This document shows positions 7,643 through 17,651 of a stretch of DNA of 54,347 nucleotides, one piece after another (the stretch's first letter is position 1; every line of letters starts with the position of its first letter). The DNA comes from Gammaproteobacteria bacterium. Its GTDB lineage: Bacteria; Pseudomonadota; Gammaproteobacteria; Steroidobacterales; Steroidobacteraceae. Both the position numbers and the translations under genes were made by a program. The notes below the pieces were generated by a model. The model searched no databases, was not told the DNA's origin, and saw nothing but the letters and a program-made list of their open reading frames with translations. Where the stretch lies: contig DAHUYP010000075.1 of NCBI GenBank assembly GCA_027315105.1, positions 1 to 54,347 on the forward strand. Direction: 5' to 3'.

Positions 7643-10162
7643 ATGAAAAGAATGTTAGTGAACGCGACCCAGCAGGAAGAGCTGCGGGTCGCGATGGTCG
7701 ATGGACAGAAACTGTATGACCTGAGCATCGAGATACCGTCGAGGGAACAGAAGAAGGCCAACATCTACAAGGCCCGCATTTCTCGCGTCGAGCCGTCGCT
7801 GGAGGCGGCGTTCGTCGACTACGGGTCGCAGCGACACGGCTTCCTGCCGCTGAAGGAAATCTCGCGCGACTATTTCCGCACCCAGCCGCAGGGCCGGCTC
7901 AACATCCGCGAGCTGGTCACCGAGGGTCAGGAACTGCTGGTCCAGGTCGAGAAGGAAGAGCGCGGCAACAAGGGCGCCGCGCTGACGACCTTCATCAGCC
8001 TGGCGGGCCGCTTCCTGGTGCTGATGCCCAACAACCCGCGCGCCGGTGGCGTATCGCGCCGCATCGAGGGCGAGGACCGCGACCAGATGCGCGAGGTCAT
8101 GGGCCAGCTGCAGGTGCCCGAGGGCATGGGAGCGATCGTGCGCACCGCCGGCGTCGGCCGCTCGGCCGAGGAACTGCAGTGGGACCTCGATAACCTGCGC
8201 ACCCAGTGGGACGCCATCGCCGAGGCGGCCAACAGCCGCGGCGCACCGTTCCTCGTCTACCAGGAAAGCGACGCGGTGACGCGCGCGCTGCGCGATTATC
8301 TGACCGACGATATCGGCGAGATTCTGGTCGACGACGAGGGCGCGTTCCAGAAGGCGATGGAATACATGCAGCGCTTCATGCCCAACGATGCGCAGCGCAA
8401 GCTCAAGCTCTACGCCGACGACATCCCGCTGTTCACCCGCTATCAGATCGAGAGCCAGATCGAGTCGGCCTACGCGCACAAGGTGCAGCTGCCCTCGGGC
8501 GGCAGCCTGGTGATCGACTATACCGAGGCGCTGGTGTCGATCGACATCAACTCGGCACGGGCCACGCGCGGCAGCGACATCGAGACCACCGCCTGCAATA
8601 CCAACCTCGAGGCGGCGGAGGAGATCGCGCGCCAGCTGCGCATCCGCGACATCGGCGGCTTGATCGTGATCGACTTCATCGACATGGAGTCGCAGAAGAA
8701 CCAGCGCGAGGTCGAGGACCGCCTGCGCGATGCGATGAAGATGGACCGCGCCCGCATCCAGATCGGACGCCTGTCGCGCTTCGGACTGCTCGAGATGTCG
8801 CGCCAGCGCCTGCGGCCGAGCCTCGGGGAGTCGAGCCATCTGGTCTGTCCGCGCTGCAACGGCATCGGCAGCATCCGCAGCATCGAGTCGATGACGCTGT
8901 CGATCCTGCGCCTGATCGGCGAGGACGCGCGCAAGGACCGCACCGCTCGCATCATCGTGCAGGTACCCGTGGACGTGGCCACGTATCTGATCAACGAGAA
9001 GCGCGACGCGCTGCGCACGCTCGAGGACAAGAGCCGGGTGCAGATGACGATCGTGCCGAATCCGCACATTCAGACGCCCGAATATTCGATCCGGCGGGTG
9101 CGCGACGACGAGGCATCGTTGTCCGAGAACACGCAGATCAGCTACCAGATCGCGGCCGCGCCCGCCGCGGCCGATCTGGCCGAGCGCGACAAGAAGGCGC
9201 CGGCCGAACAACCCGCCGTGGCAGCCCTGCTGCCCAAGACCGCGGCCCCGGTGGTGAGCGCTGCCGCGGCTCCGGTCGCGAGCGCGCAGACGGCTGCGGC
9301 CGGCGAGCGGCCCGCGGCGGGCGGTTTCTGGGAGCGCCTCAAGGGCTGGTTCGGCACGCCGGCAGTATCCGCGCCGACAACCGCGCTCGCAGTCGCCGCG
9401 GCGACGACCGAGGAGCCCAGGCGCGAACCGCGTCGCAGCGGCAACGAGCGCGGCGAGCGTGGCGGCGCGCGCGGACGAGAGCGGCGGCCGGAACGCCGCG
9501 GCGACGGCGGCCGGCGCGAGGACTCACGGCGCGATGCCTCGCATCGTGACGACAGCCGCCGTGGGCGCGACGAGCCGCGCCGGGATGCGCGCCGCGATGA
9601 GTCGCGCCGCGAGGAACCGCGGCGCGAGGAGCCTCGCCGCAGCGAAGTGCCGCGCGAGCAGGAAGCGCCGCGCGACGCGGCGTTCGAGGCGCCGCAGCCG
9701 GATCAGGGCGGCGAGCTGGCCGCTCGGAGCGAAACGGAGCGACCGCGCGGCGAGCGCCGCTCACGGCGCGGCGGGCGCCGGCGCCGTCGCGGCGGCGGGG
9801 GCGGGGGTGGCCTTCGTGAAGGCGGCCCGCGCGAGCCGCAAGGCCAGGGCGGCTACCAGAATGGCGGCTCGCCGGCCGGTGAGAGCGAAACCGGCCGCGA
9901 CATGGGCGCGGAGGCCCCTCGACCGGCTCCAGCGTTCTCCCCGTCCGCCACCGACTACAGCTGGGGGGCGGGCCATGCGGAGACCGCGAGCGCGCCGCCC
10001 GCGGCCGCTCCTGGCGGGCACGGCGACAGTCATGCCGCCGGCGGTGCCGAAGCCGCGGGCGGCACCGAGCAGCCGCCGCCGTCAGCGCCGGAGCAGAAGC
10101 CTCACGTCGTGTGGTCTTCCGCGCCCGTCGATCCGGGCCTCGGCAATCGGCGCGACGAGTAG
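7643..10162 (+). CDS. rne: Ribonuclease E
   Basis: An 839-residue RNase E, the main endonuclease of mRNA decay and the scaffold of the degradosome. The N-terminal catalytic half has the S1 domain (about 36-118), catalytic Asp301 (SIDINS) and Asp344 (VIDFIDM), and the Zn-link cysteines 402 and 405 in CPRCNG, each shifted by two from E. coli. The C-terminal half (from about 515) is low-complexity: an Ala-rich linker, an Arg/Glu/Asp-rich stretch with repeated RREEPRR-like units (about 590-680) likely to bind RNA, a Gly-rich run, and a conserved-looking end HVVWSSAP. It is shorter than E. coli RNase E (1061 aa). AGAGGCAA precedes the ATG. Confidence 0.96.
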   Translation: MKRMLVNATQQEELRVAMVDGQKLYDLSIEIPSREQKKANIYKARISRVEPSLEAAFVDYGSQRHGFLPLKEISRDYFRTQPQGRLNIRELVTEGQELLVQVEKEERGNKGAALTTFISLAGRFLVLMPNNPRAGGVSRRIEGEDRDQMREVMGQLQVPEGMGAIVRTAGVGRSAEELQWDLDNLRTQWDAIAEAANSRGAPFLVYQESDAVTRALRDYLTDDIGEILVDDEGAFQKAMEYMQRFMPNDAQRKLKLYADDIPLFTRYQIESQIESAYAHKVQLPSGGSLVIDYTEALVSIDINSARATRGSDIETTACNTNLEAAEEIARQLRIRDIGGLIVIDFIDMESQKNQREVEDRLRDAMKMDRARIQIGRLSRFGLLEMSRQRLRPSLGESSHLVCPRCNGIGSIRSIESMTLSILRLIGEDARKDRTARIIVQVPVDVATYLINEKRDALRTLEDKSRVQMTIVPNPHIQTPEYSIRRVRDDEASLSENTQISYQIAAAPAAADLAERDKKAPAEQPAVAALLPKTAAPVVSAAAAPVASAQTAAAGERPAAGGFWERLKGWFGTPAVSAPTTALAVAAATTEEPRREPRRSGNERGERGGARGRERRPERRGDGGRREDSRRDASHRDDSRRGRDEPRRDARRDESRREEPRREEPRRSEVPREQEAPRDAAFEAPQPDQGGELAARSETERPRGERRSRRGGRRRRRGGGGGGGLREGGPREPQGQGGYQNGGSPAGESETGRDMGAEAPRPAPAFSPSATDYSWGAGHAETASAPPAAAPGGHGDSHAAGGAEAAGGTEQPPPSAPEQKPHVVWSSAPVDPGLGNRRDE

Positions 10163-10171
10163 CGCGATCGA

Positions 10172-10936
10172 TCAGCCACCGCGGCCGGCCAGGCGCGCTT
10201 CGACGCCGGCCAGGTCGGCCGCGGTGTTCACGTCGGCTCCCGGCGCCGCCAGCGCGTCGGCGACGCGGATGTCCATGCCGTTCTCGAGCGCCCGCAGCTG
10301 TTCGAGCTTCTCGATCGCCTCGAGCGCGCTCGGCGGCAGCGCCGCCATGCGCTGCAGCGCCGCCACGCGATAGGCGTAGATGCCCAGGTGGCGGCGCGCC
10401 CCGGCGCAGCTGCTCTGGCTGGCCGGTCCCAGGGGTGCGCTCTCGCGCGACCACGGGATCGGCGCACGGCTGAAGTACAGCGCGCGCTGCTGCAGGTCCG
10501 CGACCACCTTGACGACATTGGGGTCGAGCAGCTCGCGCACCGAGTCGAGCGGTATCGACAACGTCGCCATATCGGCCGCCGGATATGCCGCGAGCAGGCG
10601 CGCGACCTGATCGATCAGCTGCTCGGGCATCAGCGGCTCGTCGCCCTGCAGGTTGACGACCATCTCGGCATCGCCCCAGCGCTCGTGCCGAGCCACCTCG
10701 GCGATGCGATCGGTGCCGGACGCATGGGCCGCGGCGGTGATGCGCGCGTCGCCGCCGAAGCCGCGCACCGCGGCCGCGATCCGCTGATCGTCGGTCGCGA
10801 CGACGACCTGCAGCGCCCCGGAGCGGCGCGCGCACTCGTACACCCATTGGATCATCGGCTTGCCCGCCAGCGGCAGCAGCGCCTTGCCGGGCAATCGGGT
10901 CGAGCCGTAGCGCGCCGGAATGACGACGCGGAACAC
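10172..10936 (-). CDS. kdsB: 3-deoxy-manno-octulosonate cytidylyltransferase (KdsB)
   Basis: CMP-Kdo synthetase, which activates Kdo with CTP for attachment to lipid A. Visible motifs are VVIPARYGSTRLPGKAL at the N-terminus, VNLQGDEPLMP and HLGIYAYR. The GTG at 10936 is preferred: it puts the conserved VVIPARY at residues 4-10, as in E. coli, follows GGAG by 9 nt, and lies 16 nt after the ycaR stop. An in-frame ATG at 10975 would add 13 residues and overlap ycaR. It ends the exbB-exbD-msbA-lpxK-ycaR-kdsB operon, 9 nt from the convergent rne. Confidence 0.94.
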   Translation of the reverse strand: MFRVVIPARYGSTRLPGKALLPLAGKPMIQWVYECARRSGALQVVVATDDQRIAAAVRGFGGDARITAAAHASGTDRIAEVARHERWGDAEMVVNLQGDEPLMPEQLIDQVARLLAAYPAADMATLSIPLDSVRELLDPNVVKVVADLQQRALYFSRAPIPWSRESAPLGPASQSSCAGARRHLGIYAYRVAALQRMAALPPSALEAIEKLEQLRALENGMDIRVADALAAPGADVNTAADLAGVEARLAGRGG

Positions 10937-10952
10937 GGCTCGCTGCTCCGGG

Positions 10953-11141
10953 CTAGCGCTCGAGCAGCCGGTCATCGCTCGCCAGCACGCGCGCCTCGTC
11001 CTCGAGCATCACCGGGATGCCATCGCGAATCGGGAACGCCAGTCGATCGGCACGGCAGATCAGCAGCCCCTCCTTGCGTTCATGGCGCAGAGGACCCTTG
11101 CATACCGGGCAGGCCAGAATGTCGAGCAGACGTGCATCCAC
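10953..11141 (-). CDS. ycaR: Trm112/YcaR-family small protein
   Basis: A 62-residue protein with the Trm112-like motif [14 protein letters not shown] (one C-x2-C pair), [20 protein letters not shown] and a short C-terminal helix. The start is GTG 11141, preceded by GGGAG. The family sits between lpxK and kdsB in most gammaproteobacteria, exactly as here; its role is uncertain and may be as a small partner protein, by analogy with Trm112 activating methyltransferases. Confidence 0.9.
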   Translation of the reverse strand: MDARLLDILACPVCKGPLRHERKEGLLICRADRLAFPIRDGIPVMLEDEARVLASDDRLLER

Positions 11142-11158
11142 ATGAATCTCCCGCGGCA

Positions 11159-12220
11159 CTAGTGGCCGGACCGGACGAGGCAACTGCGCAGGCGCGCCAG
11201 CAGCGCGCCGGCATCCGCCGCGGCGAAACTCGCCGTGACCGGCAGATACCAGCGGTTCGCGGCGCCGAAGGCACCGCATTTTACTGCATCCTTCTCCGTC
11301 ATCAGCAGCGGCAGACGGTCGTCGAACGCCAGGTCCGCGGCCCGGTAGCGGTGATGATCGGGGAACACATGCGGCTGGACTCGCAGCCCGGCCGCGGCCA
11401 GCTGCATGAAAAATCGCTTCGGATCGCCGATCCCGGCCACCGCATGCACCTCCTGACCGGCAAGGCTCGAGAGCGCCACGGGCCCGCCGGCGCCGTCGAG
11501 CGGCCGCAGCCACTCGCCGCCCACGTGCATGACGAACGGGCCCGGCCCCCCGGCCCCCCGCTCCAGCCCGGCCGCGGCGTCGCCCTCGCCGTTGACGACC
11601 ACGATGTCCATGGCCGCCAGCCGCGCAGCCGGCTCGCGCAGCGGACCGGCCGGCAGCAGATGGCCGTTTCCGAGCCCGCGCTGTGCATCGAGTACGGCGA
11701 TTTCGCAGTCGCGCGCGAGCTGCAGATGCTGCAGACCGTCATCCGCCAGGATGACATCCACGCCCTCGAGCAGCAGGTGCCGCGCAGCGCGCGTGCGCAC
11801 CCGGCACACCACCACCGGCAGGCCGGTTCGCCGGCGCAGCACCAACGCCTCGTCGCCGACGATCGCCGCGTCGCTGTCAGGTTCGACGCTACATGCCTCG
11901 CCGCCGCGTTCGGCGCTGCCGCCGTAGCCGCGCAGAATGACGCCGGGCCGCAGTCCCTGCGAGCGCAGCCGTTCGGCCAGCCAGATCACGAGCGGTGTCT
12001 TGCCGCTGCCGCCGACCGTGAGATTGCCGACTACGATGACCGGCCGAGGCAGGCGCTGCGCGCGACACAGGCCGCGCGCATAGGCCGTGCGCCGCGCCTT
12101 CACGGCCAGCCCGAACAGGCGCGACAGCAGCCGCAGCAGCAGCGGCGGCCTTGCGGCGCGATACCAGATCGCCTGCAGGCGTGCCGCTGGCGTCCCGCCC
12201 GCCACGGCCCGGTCAGGCAC
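11159..12220 (-). CDS. lpxK: Tetraacyldisaccharide 4'-kinase (LpxK)
   Basis: A membrane-associated kinase that phosphorylates the 4' position of the lipid A precursor. It has the family Walker A variant [12 protein letters not shown] (near residue 67), the DDGLQH motif, LPAGPLREP and the C-terminal TEKDAVKC signature. The chosen GTG at 12220 overlaps the msbA stop by 8 nt (GTGCCTGA), which suits coupling; the in-frame ATG at 12247 would overlap further. The hydrophobic/basic N-terminus is typical for membrane association. The msbA-lpxK pair is conserved in gammaproteobacteria. Confidence 0.94.
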   Translation of the reverse strand: MPDRAVAGGTPAARLQAIWYRAARPPLLLRLLSRLFGLAVKARRTAYARGLCRAQRLPRPVIVVGNLTVGGSGKTPLVIWLAERLRSQGLRPGVILRGYGGSAERGGEACSVEPDSDAAIVGDEALVLRRRTGLPVVVCRVRTRAARHLLLEGVDVILADDGLQHLQLARDCEIAVLDAQRGLGNGHLLPAGPLREPAARLAAMDIVVVNGEGDAAAGLERGAGGPGPFVMHVGGEWLRPLDGAGGPVALSSLAGQEVHAVAGIGDPKRFFMQLAAAGLRVQPHVFPDHHRYRAADLAFDDRLPLLMTEKDAVKCGAFGAANRWYLPVTASFAAADAGALLARLRSCLVRSGH

Positions 12221-13988
12221 TGAACTGCAGCCGGTGCAGCTCCGCATAGACGCCGCCGCGTGCCAGCAGCTCGGCGTGCGCGCCTGATTCGACGATCACT
12301 CCTTCGCGCATGACCAGAATGCAGTCGGCGCGCTCGATGGTGGACAGCCGGTGTGCGATCACGAACGTGGTGCGATTCTTCAGCAGCCGATCGAGCGCCG
12401 CCTGAATATGGCGCTCGGCGGCGGTATCGAGCGCCGAGGTCGCCTCGTCGAGGATCAGGATCGGCGTGTCGCGCAGCAGCGCCCGCGCGATCGCGATGCG
12501 CTGGCGTTGCCCGCCCGAGAGCAGCACGCCGCGGTCGCCGACCATGGTGTCGAGCCCCTGCGGCAGCTGATCGACGAATTCCGCCACGTACGCCGCGCGC
12601 ACCGCCGCCTGCAGCTGCTGCTCGCCGATGTCGGCCGCGCCGAACACGATGTTGTTGCGGATCGACTCGTTGAACAGCACCACTTCCTGGCTCACCAGAC
12701 TCATCTGGCGCCGCAGATCGGTCAGGCTGTATTCGCGGATGTCCACGCCGTCGATCAGGATCTGGCCGGAGTTCGGGTCGTAGAAGCGCGGCAGCAGCGA
12801 CACCAGCGTCGATTTGCCGCTGCCGGAACGGCCGACGATCGCGAGCGTGCTGCCCGCGGGGACCGAGAGGCTGATGTCGCGCAGCACGGCGCCCTTGTCC
12901 GCCGCATATTCGAAGTTGACGTGGCGGAACTCGACCTCGCCGCGCGCGCGCTTGAACGCGCGCGTGCCGCCAGCCGATTCGGCCGGGGCGTCGAGCACCT
13001 CGAACACGCTCGCGCCGGCGGCGATACCCTGCTGCAGCGGCCCGGCGACGTTCAATATCCGCCGCAACGGTTGCGACACCTGCATGGCCGCGATGACGAA
13101 CGGGATCAGTTCCGCCACCGTCAGGGCGCCGACCGCGATCTCGCGGTTCGCCACCAGCAGCACGATTGCGAGTCCCATCGCCGCCAGCATCTGCACGATC
13201 GGATTGCTGATCGAGCGGGCCGACACCAGCCGCACGTTGGTGTGCCGGTTGAGCTCATTGGCCTGCTCGAACAGCCGCTGGATGTGTTCCTGGGCGTTGA
13301 ACACCTTGACGACGCGGTGTGCGTCGAGGGCTTCCTTGGCGACGCGCGTGACGTCCCCCATGGAGTTCTGGATTCGCGTGCTGTAGCGCCGGAAGCGGAT
13401 GTTGACGTTGCGCACCATCCAGCCGATGCCCGGCGCGGCCACCATCAGGCACAGCGCCAGGCGCCAATTGAGCCAGAACAGCGCCCCGATGTTGAACGCG
13501 ACCGCGAGCGAGTCGCGGATCATCACGGTCAGCGAATCGGTGGTGGCGGCCGCCACCATTTCCGCGTTGTAGGTCAGGCGCGTGAGCATCACCGCCGACG
13601 ACTCGCGGTCGTACTGCGCGGTCGGCAGGCTCAGGTACTTGGCGAACAGATCGCTGCGAATCGACTTGATGACCTGGCGCCCGACCCAGAACGGGAAGTA
13701 GTTCGCCAGGTAGTCGCCGACGCCGCGCACCAGGAAGATCAGCAGCACGCCGAGCGGCAGCCAGCGCAGCACGCCGATGTGATGCTCCAGCGCCATCGCG
13801 TCGTTGAGGTAGGTCTTGACGAACTTGATCGTGATCAGATCGCTGCTGGCATACAGGCCCATGCCCAGCACGCCGATCAGGTACATGCCCCGGTGCGGCC
13901 TGGCATAGCGCAGCAGCCGGCGGTAGACCTCGCGCGCGCGCTGCACGCTCTGCCGACCAATGTGAGCTGCCGCCGACGAATCGTTCAA
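12213..13988 (-). CDS. msbA: Lipid A export ABC transporter MsbA
   Basis: A 591-residue half-transporter that flips lipid A-core across the inner membrane as a homodimer. Six membrane segments (about residues 25-300) are followed by the ATPase: Walker A GRSGSGKST, signature LSGGQRQRIAIARALL, Walker B LILDEATSALD and the H-loop VIAHRLST. The start is inferred as TTG 13988, overlapping the exbD stop as TTGA; the frame stays open upstream only as a shadow of exbD. GTG 13946 is the alternative and gives 577 residues, close to E. coli's 582. Confidence 0.95.
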   Translation of the reverse strand: MNDSSAAAHIGRQSVQRAREVYRRLLRYARPHRGMYLIGVLGMGLYASSDLITIKFVKTYLNDAMALEHHIGVLRWLPLGVLLIFLVRGVGDYLANYFPFWVGRQVIKSIRSDLFAKYLSLPTAQYDRESSAVMLTRLTYNAEMVAAATTDSLTVMIRDSLAVAFNIGALFWLNWRLALCLMVAAPGIGWMVRNVNIRFRRYSTRIQNSMGDVTRVAKEALDAHRVVKVFNAQEHIQRLFEQANELNRHTNVRLVSARSISNPIVQMLAAMGLAIVLLVANREIAVGALTVAELIPFVIAAMQVSQPLRRILNVAGPLQQGIAAGASVFEVLDAPAESAGGTRAFKRARGEVEFRHVNFEYAADKGAVLRDISLSVPAGSTLAIVGRSGSGKSTLVSLLPRFYDPNSGQILIDGVDIREYSLTDLRRQMSLVSQEVVLFNESIRNNIVFGAADIGEQQLQAAVRAAYVAEFVDQLPQGLDTMVGDRGVLLSGGQRQRIAIARALLRDTPILILDEATSALDTAAERHIQAALDRLLKNRTTFVIAHRLSTIERADCILVMREGVIVESGAHAELLARGGVYAELHRLQFSA

Positions 13989-14419
13989 GGCGGCGGCGCC
14001 GGGGTGTCTTGGACCGTGGCGACGTTCATCTGCGTGAAGCCGAGACGGCCCAGCACGTCCATGGCGGTGACGACCGACTGGTGGCTCGCCCGGCCGTCGG
14101 CGCGAATGGTCACGGGCGCGGCGCGCGAGGCGCTGCCGACGCTCTTGAGGACGGCGGCGCGCAGGGTGTCGGCGCTGGAGTTCACGAGCTCGCGGCCGTT
14201 CACCAGATAGCTGCCGCTGGCGCTGACCGTGACCACCAGCGCGCCGTCGGCGGCGCGTTCCAGCGGCACCGAGCTCGCCTGCGGCAGCCGGATCCGCAGC
14301 CGTCCCTCGGCCGAGAAATTCGAGGACAGCATGAAAAACACCACCAGTAACAGCACCACGTCGATCAGCGACGTGACGTTGATCTCGGGCTCCTCGTTGC
14401 GGCGCGGTTTCAGGTTCAT
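13985..14419 (-). CDS. exbD: ExbD/TolR-family biopolymer transport protein
   Basis: A 144-residue ExbD-family protein with a short cytoplasmic N-terminus (NLKPRRNEEPEINVTSLIDVV), one membrane helix (about 19-36) that includes the conserved ion-path Asp in SLIDVV, and a periplasmic domain. It works with ExbB as a proton-driven motor. It sits between exbB and msbA, a placement common in gammaproteobacteria, where the motor may energise envelope transport. No tonB or tolA is nearby, so its output partner is unknown. Confidence 0.93.
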   Translation of the reverse strand: MNLKPRRNEEPEINVTSLIDVVLLLVVFFMLSSNFSAEGRLRIRLPQASSVPLERAADGALVVTVSASGSYLVNGRELVNSSADTLRAAVLKSVGSASRAAPVTIRADGRASHQSVVTAMDVLGRLGFTQMNVATVQDTPAPPP

Positions 14420-14428
14420 GGCGCTGCG

Positions 14429-15067
14429 TCAGCCGGTGGCCGCGAGCTGTTCGGGACCGCGCCGCGCCGCGGCCTCCACCGCGTCGGCCAGGCGCAGCGC
14501 GTTCTTCTCCATCTCGACCACGATCCGGTCCACCCGGCCGCGCAGGTAGCGGTAGGCGATCAGGGACGGAATCGCAACGCACAGGCCGGCGGCGGTCGCC
14601 ACCAGGGCCTCGGCGATACCGCCCGAGAGCATGCGCGGGTCGCCCGCGCCGCCGGCGTTGATCGCATTGAAGGCCTTGATGATGCCGGTGACCGTGCCGA
14701 GCAGGCCCAGCAGCGGCGAGACCCCGGCGATCGTGCCCAGAGTATTGAGGAACCGCTCGAGCTCGTAGACCACGTGGCGCCCGGTGTCTTCCAGCCGCTC
14801 CATCAGGATCTCCCGGGGCCGGTGGCGATTGGCGAGGCCGGCGGCCAGCAGCTTGCCCAGCGGCGAGTTCTGCTCGAGCGCCGCGATCACCTTATCGTTG
14901 ATCTGGTTGGCCTCGACCAGCTTCCAGACCTTCTGCGTCAGGTCCGGCGGCAGCACGCGCCGATCCTGCAGCGTCCAGAGCCTTTCGAGGATGATCGCAG
15001 CGGCGACGACCGAGCACAGAATGATGGGCCACATCAGTGCCCCGCCCGCCTGCACGATTTCCCACAT
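14429..15067 (-). CDS. exbB: ExbB/TolQ/MotA-family proton channel protein
   Basis: A 212-residue ExbB-type protein with three membrane segments (about 10-28, 110-135 and 150-172) and the family signature SPLLGLLGTVTGIIKAF. It forms the pentameric part of the ExbBD proton motor. It is the first gene of the exbB-exbD-msbA-lpxK-ycaR-kdsB operon. The 132-nt gap before the divergent DUF2062 gene must hold its promoter, but no clear -35/-10 pair stands out. Confidence 0.93.
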   Translation of the reverse strand: MWEIVQAGGALMWPIILCSVVAAAIILERLWTLQDRRVLPPDLTQKVWKLVEANQINDKVIAALEQNSPLGKLLAAGLANRHRPREILMERLEDTGRHVVYELERFLNTLGTIAGVSPLLGLLGTVTGIIKAFNAINAGGAGDPRMLSGGIAEALVATAAGLCVAIPSLIAYRYLRGRVDRIVVEMEKNALRLADAVEAAARRGPEQLAATG

Positions 15068-15199
15068 CTCTGAGCACGACTCCCGTTGTATGACGCGACG
15101 TTCGGCGCGGCCATGATACCTAAAGCGGCGGCGCGCAAGCGCGGTTTCGCGACCGCCTGCTTAGATCCGCCGCCGGGCAACTGCTAGAGTGCCGTCCCG

Positions 15200-15733
15200 A
15201 TGCCCCGCAGAATCATCAAACGAATTGCACGCCTGATACACGCGCGCCGCCACAAGTGGTACCTGAGGGTATTTGGCGAGCGGCTCACGGACTCCCATCT
15301 GTGGTCGATGAACCGCCATTCGATCACCATGGCGTTCGGCGTCGGCCTCGCCGTGAGCTTCATCCCGCTGCCGATGCATCTGCCGCTGGTGGTGCTGGTG
15401 GCGCTGTGGCGCCGGCTCAACATCGCGATCGCCGTGGTCGGCACCTACTTCGTCAATCCATTCACGATGGTACCCATCTACTACGGGGCCTACCGTGTCG
15501 GCGCCTGGCTGCTGCGCTATCGTCCGCGCCGCTTCGAGTTCCACCTCACCTGGAACTGGCTCGAACATGGCCTCGGCCCGGCATGGAAACCGTTCCTGCT
15601 CGGCTGCCTGGTGTGCGGCATCGCCGCAGGCGTCATCGGGCGCTACGTGCTCGAGTACGCCTGGCGGGCCGCGGCCATACGCCGCTACCGCACGCGCCAC
15701 CTGCGCCGCCGGGACTACAAGCCCGACGCTTGA
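15200..15733 (+). CDS. DUF2062 membrane protein
   Basis: A 177-residue DUF2062 protein with a basic N-terminus ([20 protein letters not shown]), the family core [41 protein letters not shown], two or three membrane segments and a basic C-terminal tail. Its molecular function is unknown; neighbours in many genomes are lol, msbA and exbBD genes, as here, suggesting an envelope role. A -10-like TAGAGT ends 9 nt before the ATG and no Shine-Dalgarno is evident. Its 3' end overlaps the convergent lolD by 19 nt. Confidence 0.88.
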   Translation: MPRRIIKRIARLIHARRHKWYLRVFGERLTDSHLWSMNRHSITMAFGVGLAVSFIPLPMHLPLVVLVALWRRLNIAIAVVGTYFVNPFTMVPIYYGAYRVGAWLLRYRPRRFEFHLTWNWLEHGLGPAWKPFLLGCLVCGIAAGVIGRYVLEYAWRAAAIRRYRTRHLRRRDYKPDA

Positions 15734-16410
15734 GCCAAACGCCCGCCCGACAGCTCCAGCACGCGATCCATGCGCGCGGCTAGCCGCGGGTCGTGGGTGA
15801 CGACCACCAGGCTGGTGCCGAATTCGCGGTTGAGCTCGAGCATCAGCGCAAACACCTGTTCCGCATTGCGGCCATCGAGGTTGCCGGTAGGCTCATCGGC
15901 CAGCACCAGCGCCGGCGAGGTCACCAGCGCGCGCGCCACGGCGGTGCGCTGGCGCTCCCCGCCCGAGAGCTGATGCGGGCGGTGGCCCAGGCGCCCGGCC
16001 AGACCCACGCGCGTAAGCAGCGCGCGCGCGCGCGCCTCGGCGGTACGCGCGCTCTCGCGGCGCACCAGCAACGGCATCGCGACGTTCTCGAGCGCCGAGA
16101 ATTCCGGCAGCAGATGGTGGAATTGATAGACGAAACCGATGGTGCGATTGCGCAACGCGCCGCGCTCGCGTTCCGACAGTGCGTGCAGATCGAGGCCGGT
16201 CACCTCGACCACGCCGGCATTGGGCCGGTCGAGTCCGCCCAGGATCTGCAGCAGTGTGGTCTTGCCGGAACCCGAGGCGCCGATGATCGCCAGCCGCTCG
16301 CCGCGCGCGACGCTCAGGTCGACGTCGATCAGCACCTCGAGCGTGCTCGAGCCCTCGCGAAAGCTGCGGCACACGCCGCGCGCCGTGAGTACCGGCGGCT
16401 CGTCAATCAT
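15715..16410 (-). CDS. lolD: Lipoprotein-releasing ABC transporter ATPase LolD
   Basis: A 231-residue ATPase of the LolCDE complex, which extracts mature lipoproteins from the inner membrane for LolA. It has Walker [10 protein letters not shown], the LolD-typical [22 protein letters not shown], the signature [15 protein letters not shown] and Walker [13 protein letters not shown]. The start at 16410 overlaps the preceding permease gene by 8 nt (ATGATTGA); the frame extends upstream without biological sense. Confidence 0.96.
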   Translation of the reverse strand: MIDEPPVLTARGVCRSFREGSSTLEVLIDVDLSVARGERLAIIGASGSGKTTLLQILGGLDRPNAGVVEVTGLDLHALSERERGALRNRTIGFVYQFHHLLPEFSALENVAMPLLVRRESARTAEARARALLTRVGLAGRLGHRPHQLSGGERQRTAVARALVTSPALVLADEPTGNLDGRNAEQVFALMLELNREFGTSLVVVTHDPRLAARMDRVLELSGGRLAQASGL

Positions 16411-17650
16411 GACGCAGCGCCTCGGCTGGTTGCGTACCGGCCGCACGCCAGGCCGGGTACAGCGTCGCCAGCGCGCACAGCGCGAACGCCACCGCGCAGA
16501 TGCGCCACACATCGCTCCATTCGGCGTACGCCGGCAGATCGCCCATGAAGTAGACCTTCGGATCGAGGAAGTGGGTACCGAGCAGGCGCTCCAGAGCGTG
16601 CACCAGGGCCTCGAGATTGGCGGCCAGCGTCAGGCCCAGCGCGGCGCCGGCCCCGGTGCCGGCCAGGCCGATGGCCGCGCCCTGGATCGAGAACGCCGCC
16701 AGCACGTTGCGCGGCGCCGCTCCGAGCGTGCGCAGGATCGCGATGTCGGCGCGCTTCTCCTTCACCACCATGACCAGCGCGGCGACGATGTTGAAGGCGG
16801 CGACCGCCACCACCAGCAGCAGGATCACGAACAGCATCGATTTGGTGATTTGAATGGAGCGGAAGAAATTGCTGTGCACGCGTGTCCAGTCGCTGACGTA
16901 ATAGCCGCCGCCGAGGCTGAGCGCGAGCTCGCGCACGATTCGCGGCGCCATGAAGGCGTCCCGCAGGGCCAGCCGCACGCCGGTCACGGCATCGCCCATC
17001 TGATACACGCGCGCGGCATCCTTCAGATCCACGAGCGCCAGGCCGCGGTCGTACTCGTACATGCCTGAATGAAAGATACCCGCGACGCGGAAGCGGCGCA
17101 TGCGCGGCAGGATGCCCGCCGGCGTCGCATTGCCTTGCGGCGCCATCAGCACCACGTCGTCGCCCACCGTCACGGCGAGCGCGGACGCCAGCGCGTCCCC
17201 GAGGATGATGCGGTAACCGCCGTCCGTCAGATCCTCGATGCTGCCGCCGCGGATGCGCTCCGCCAGGCCGACTGCGCGGCGCTCCTCGAGCGGCAGCACG
17301 CCGCGAATCATGGTGCCTGCGGTGTACGCACCGTGCGTCAGCAGCGCCTGCGCCTCGACGTACGGCGCCGCCGCCACCACCCCCGGCAGCTTCAGCGCCT
17401 GCGCCTGCACCGCCCGCCAGTCCGTCAGGCTGCCGTTCAGGCCCATCAGCGTGGCATGCGAGGTGACGCTCAGGATGCGCGTCTTGAGCTCGCGTTCGAA
17501 GCCGTTCATCACCGACAACACGACGATCAGGACCGCGACCCCGACCGCCAGCCCGAGCGCCGACACCACCGAGATGAACGACAGGAAGCCGCGCCCGCGC
17601 GTGGAGCGCAGGTAGCGCGTGCCGAGCATCCACTCGTAGGGCAGCCCCAT
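16403..17650 (-). CDS. lolE: Lipoprotein-releasing permease, LolC/LolE family (second copy)
   Basis: A 415-residue permease with an N-terminal membrane helix next to the motif [21 protein letters not shown], a large periplasmic domain (about 50-265) and three C-terminal membrane helices (about 275-300, 320-345, 375-400), ending [12 protein letters not shown]. With its paralogue directly upstream it would form the LolC/LolE heterodimer with LolD. Which copy is LolC and which LolE cannot be settled here; the order with both permeases before lolD differs from E. coli lolC-lolD-lolE. Confidence 0.88.
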   Translation of the reverse strand: MGLPYEWMLGTRYLRSTRGRGFLSFISVVSALGLAVGVAVLIVVLSVMNGFERELKTRILSVTSHATLMGLNGSLTDWRAVQAQALKLPGVVAAAPYVEAQALLTHGAYTAGTMIRGVLPLEERRAVGLAERIRGGSIEDLTDGGYRIILGDALASALAVTVGDDVVLMAPQGNATPAGILPRMRRFRVAGIFHSGMYEYDRGLALVDLKDAARVYQMGDAVTGVRLALRDAFMAPRIVRELALSLGGGYYVSDWTRVHSNFFRSIQITKSMLFVILLLVVAVAAFNIVAALVMVVKEKRADIAILRTLGAAPRNVLAAFSIQGAAIGLAGTGAGAALGLTLAANLEALVHALERLLGTHFLDPKVYFMGDLPAYAEWSDVWRICAVAFALCALATLYPAWRAAGTQPAEALRHD

Positions 17651-17651
17651 G

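Noticed and set aside
9420-9720. Repeat array in the rne gene
   Set aside because: The repetitive DNA codes for the Arg/Glu-rich C-terminal region of RNase E, which is normal for the family; it is not a separate repeat element.
13989-14582. N-terminal extension of MsbA to 14582
   Set aside because: The open frame covers exbD in a different reading frame. It has shadow-type composition (Arg/Gly-rich) and no membrane features, so msbA begins at the exbD stop.
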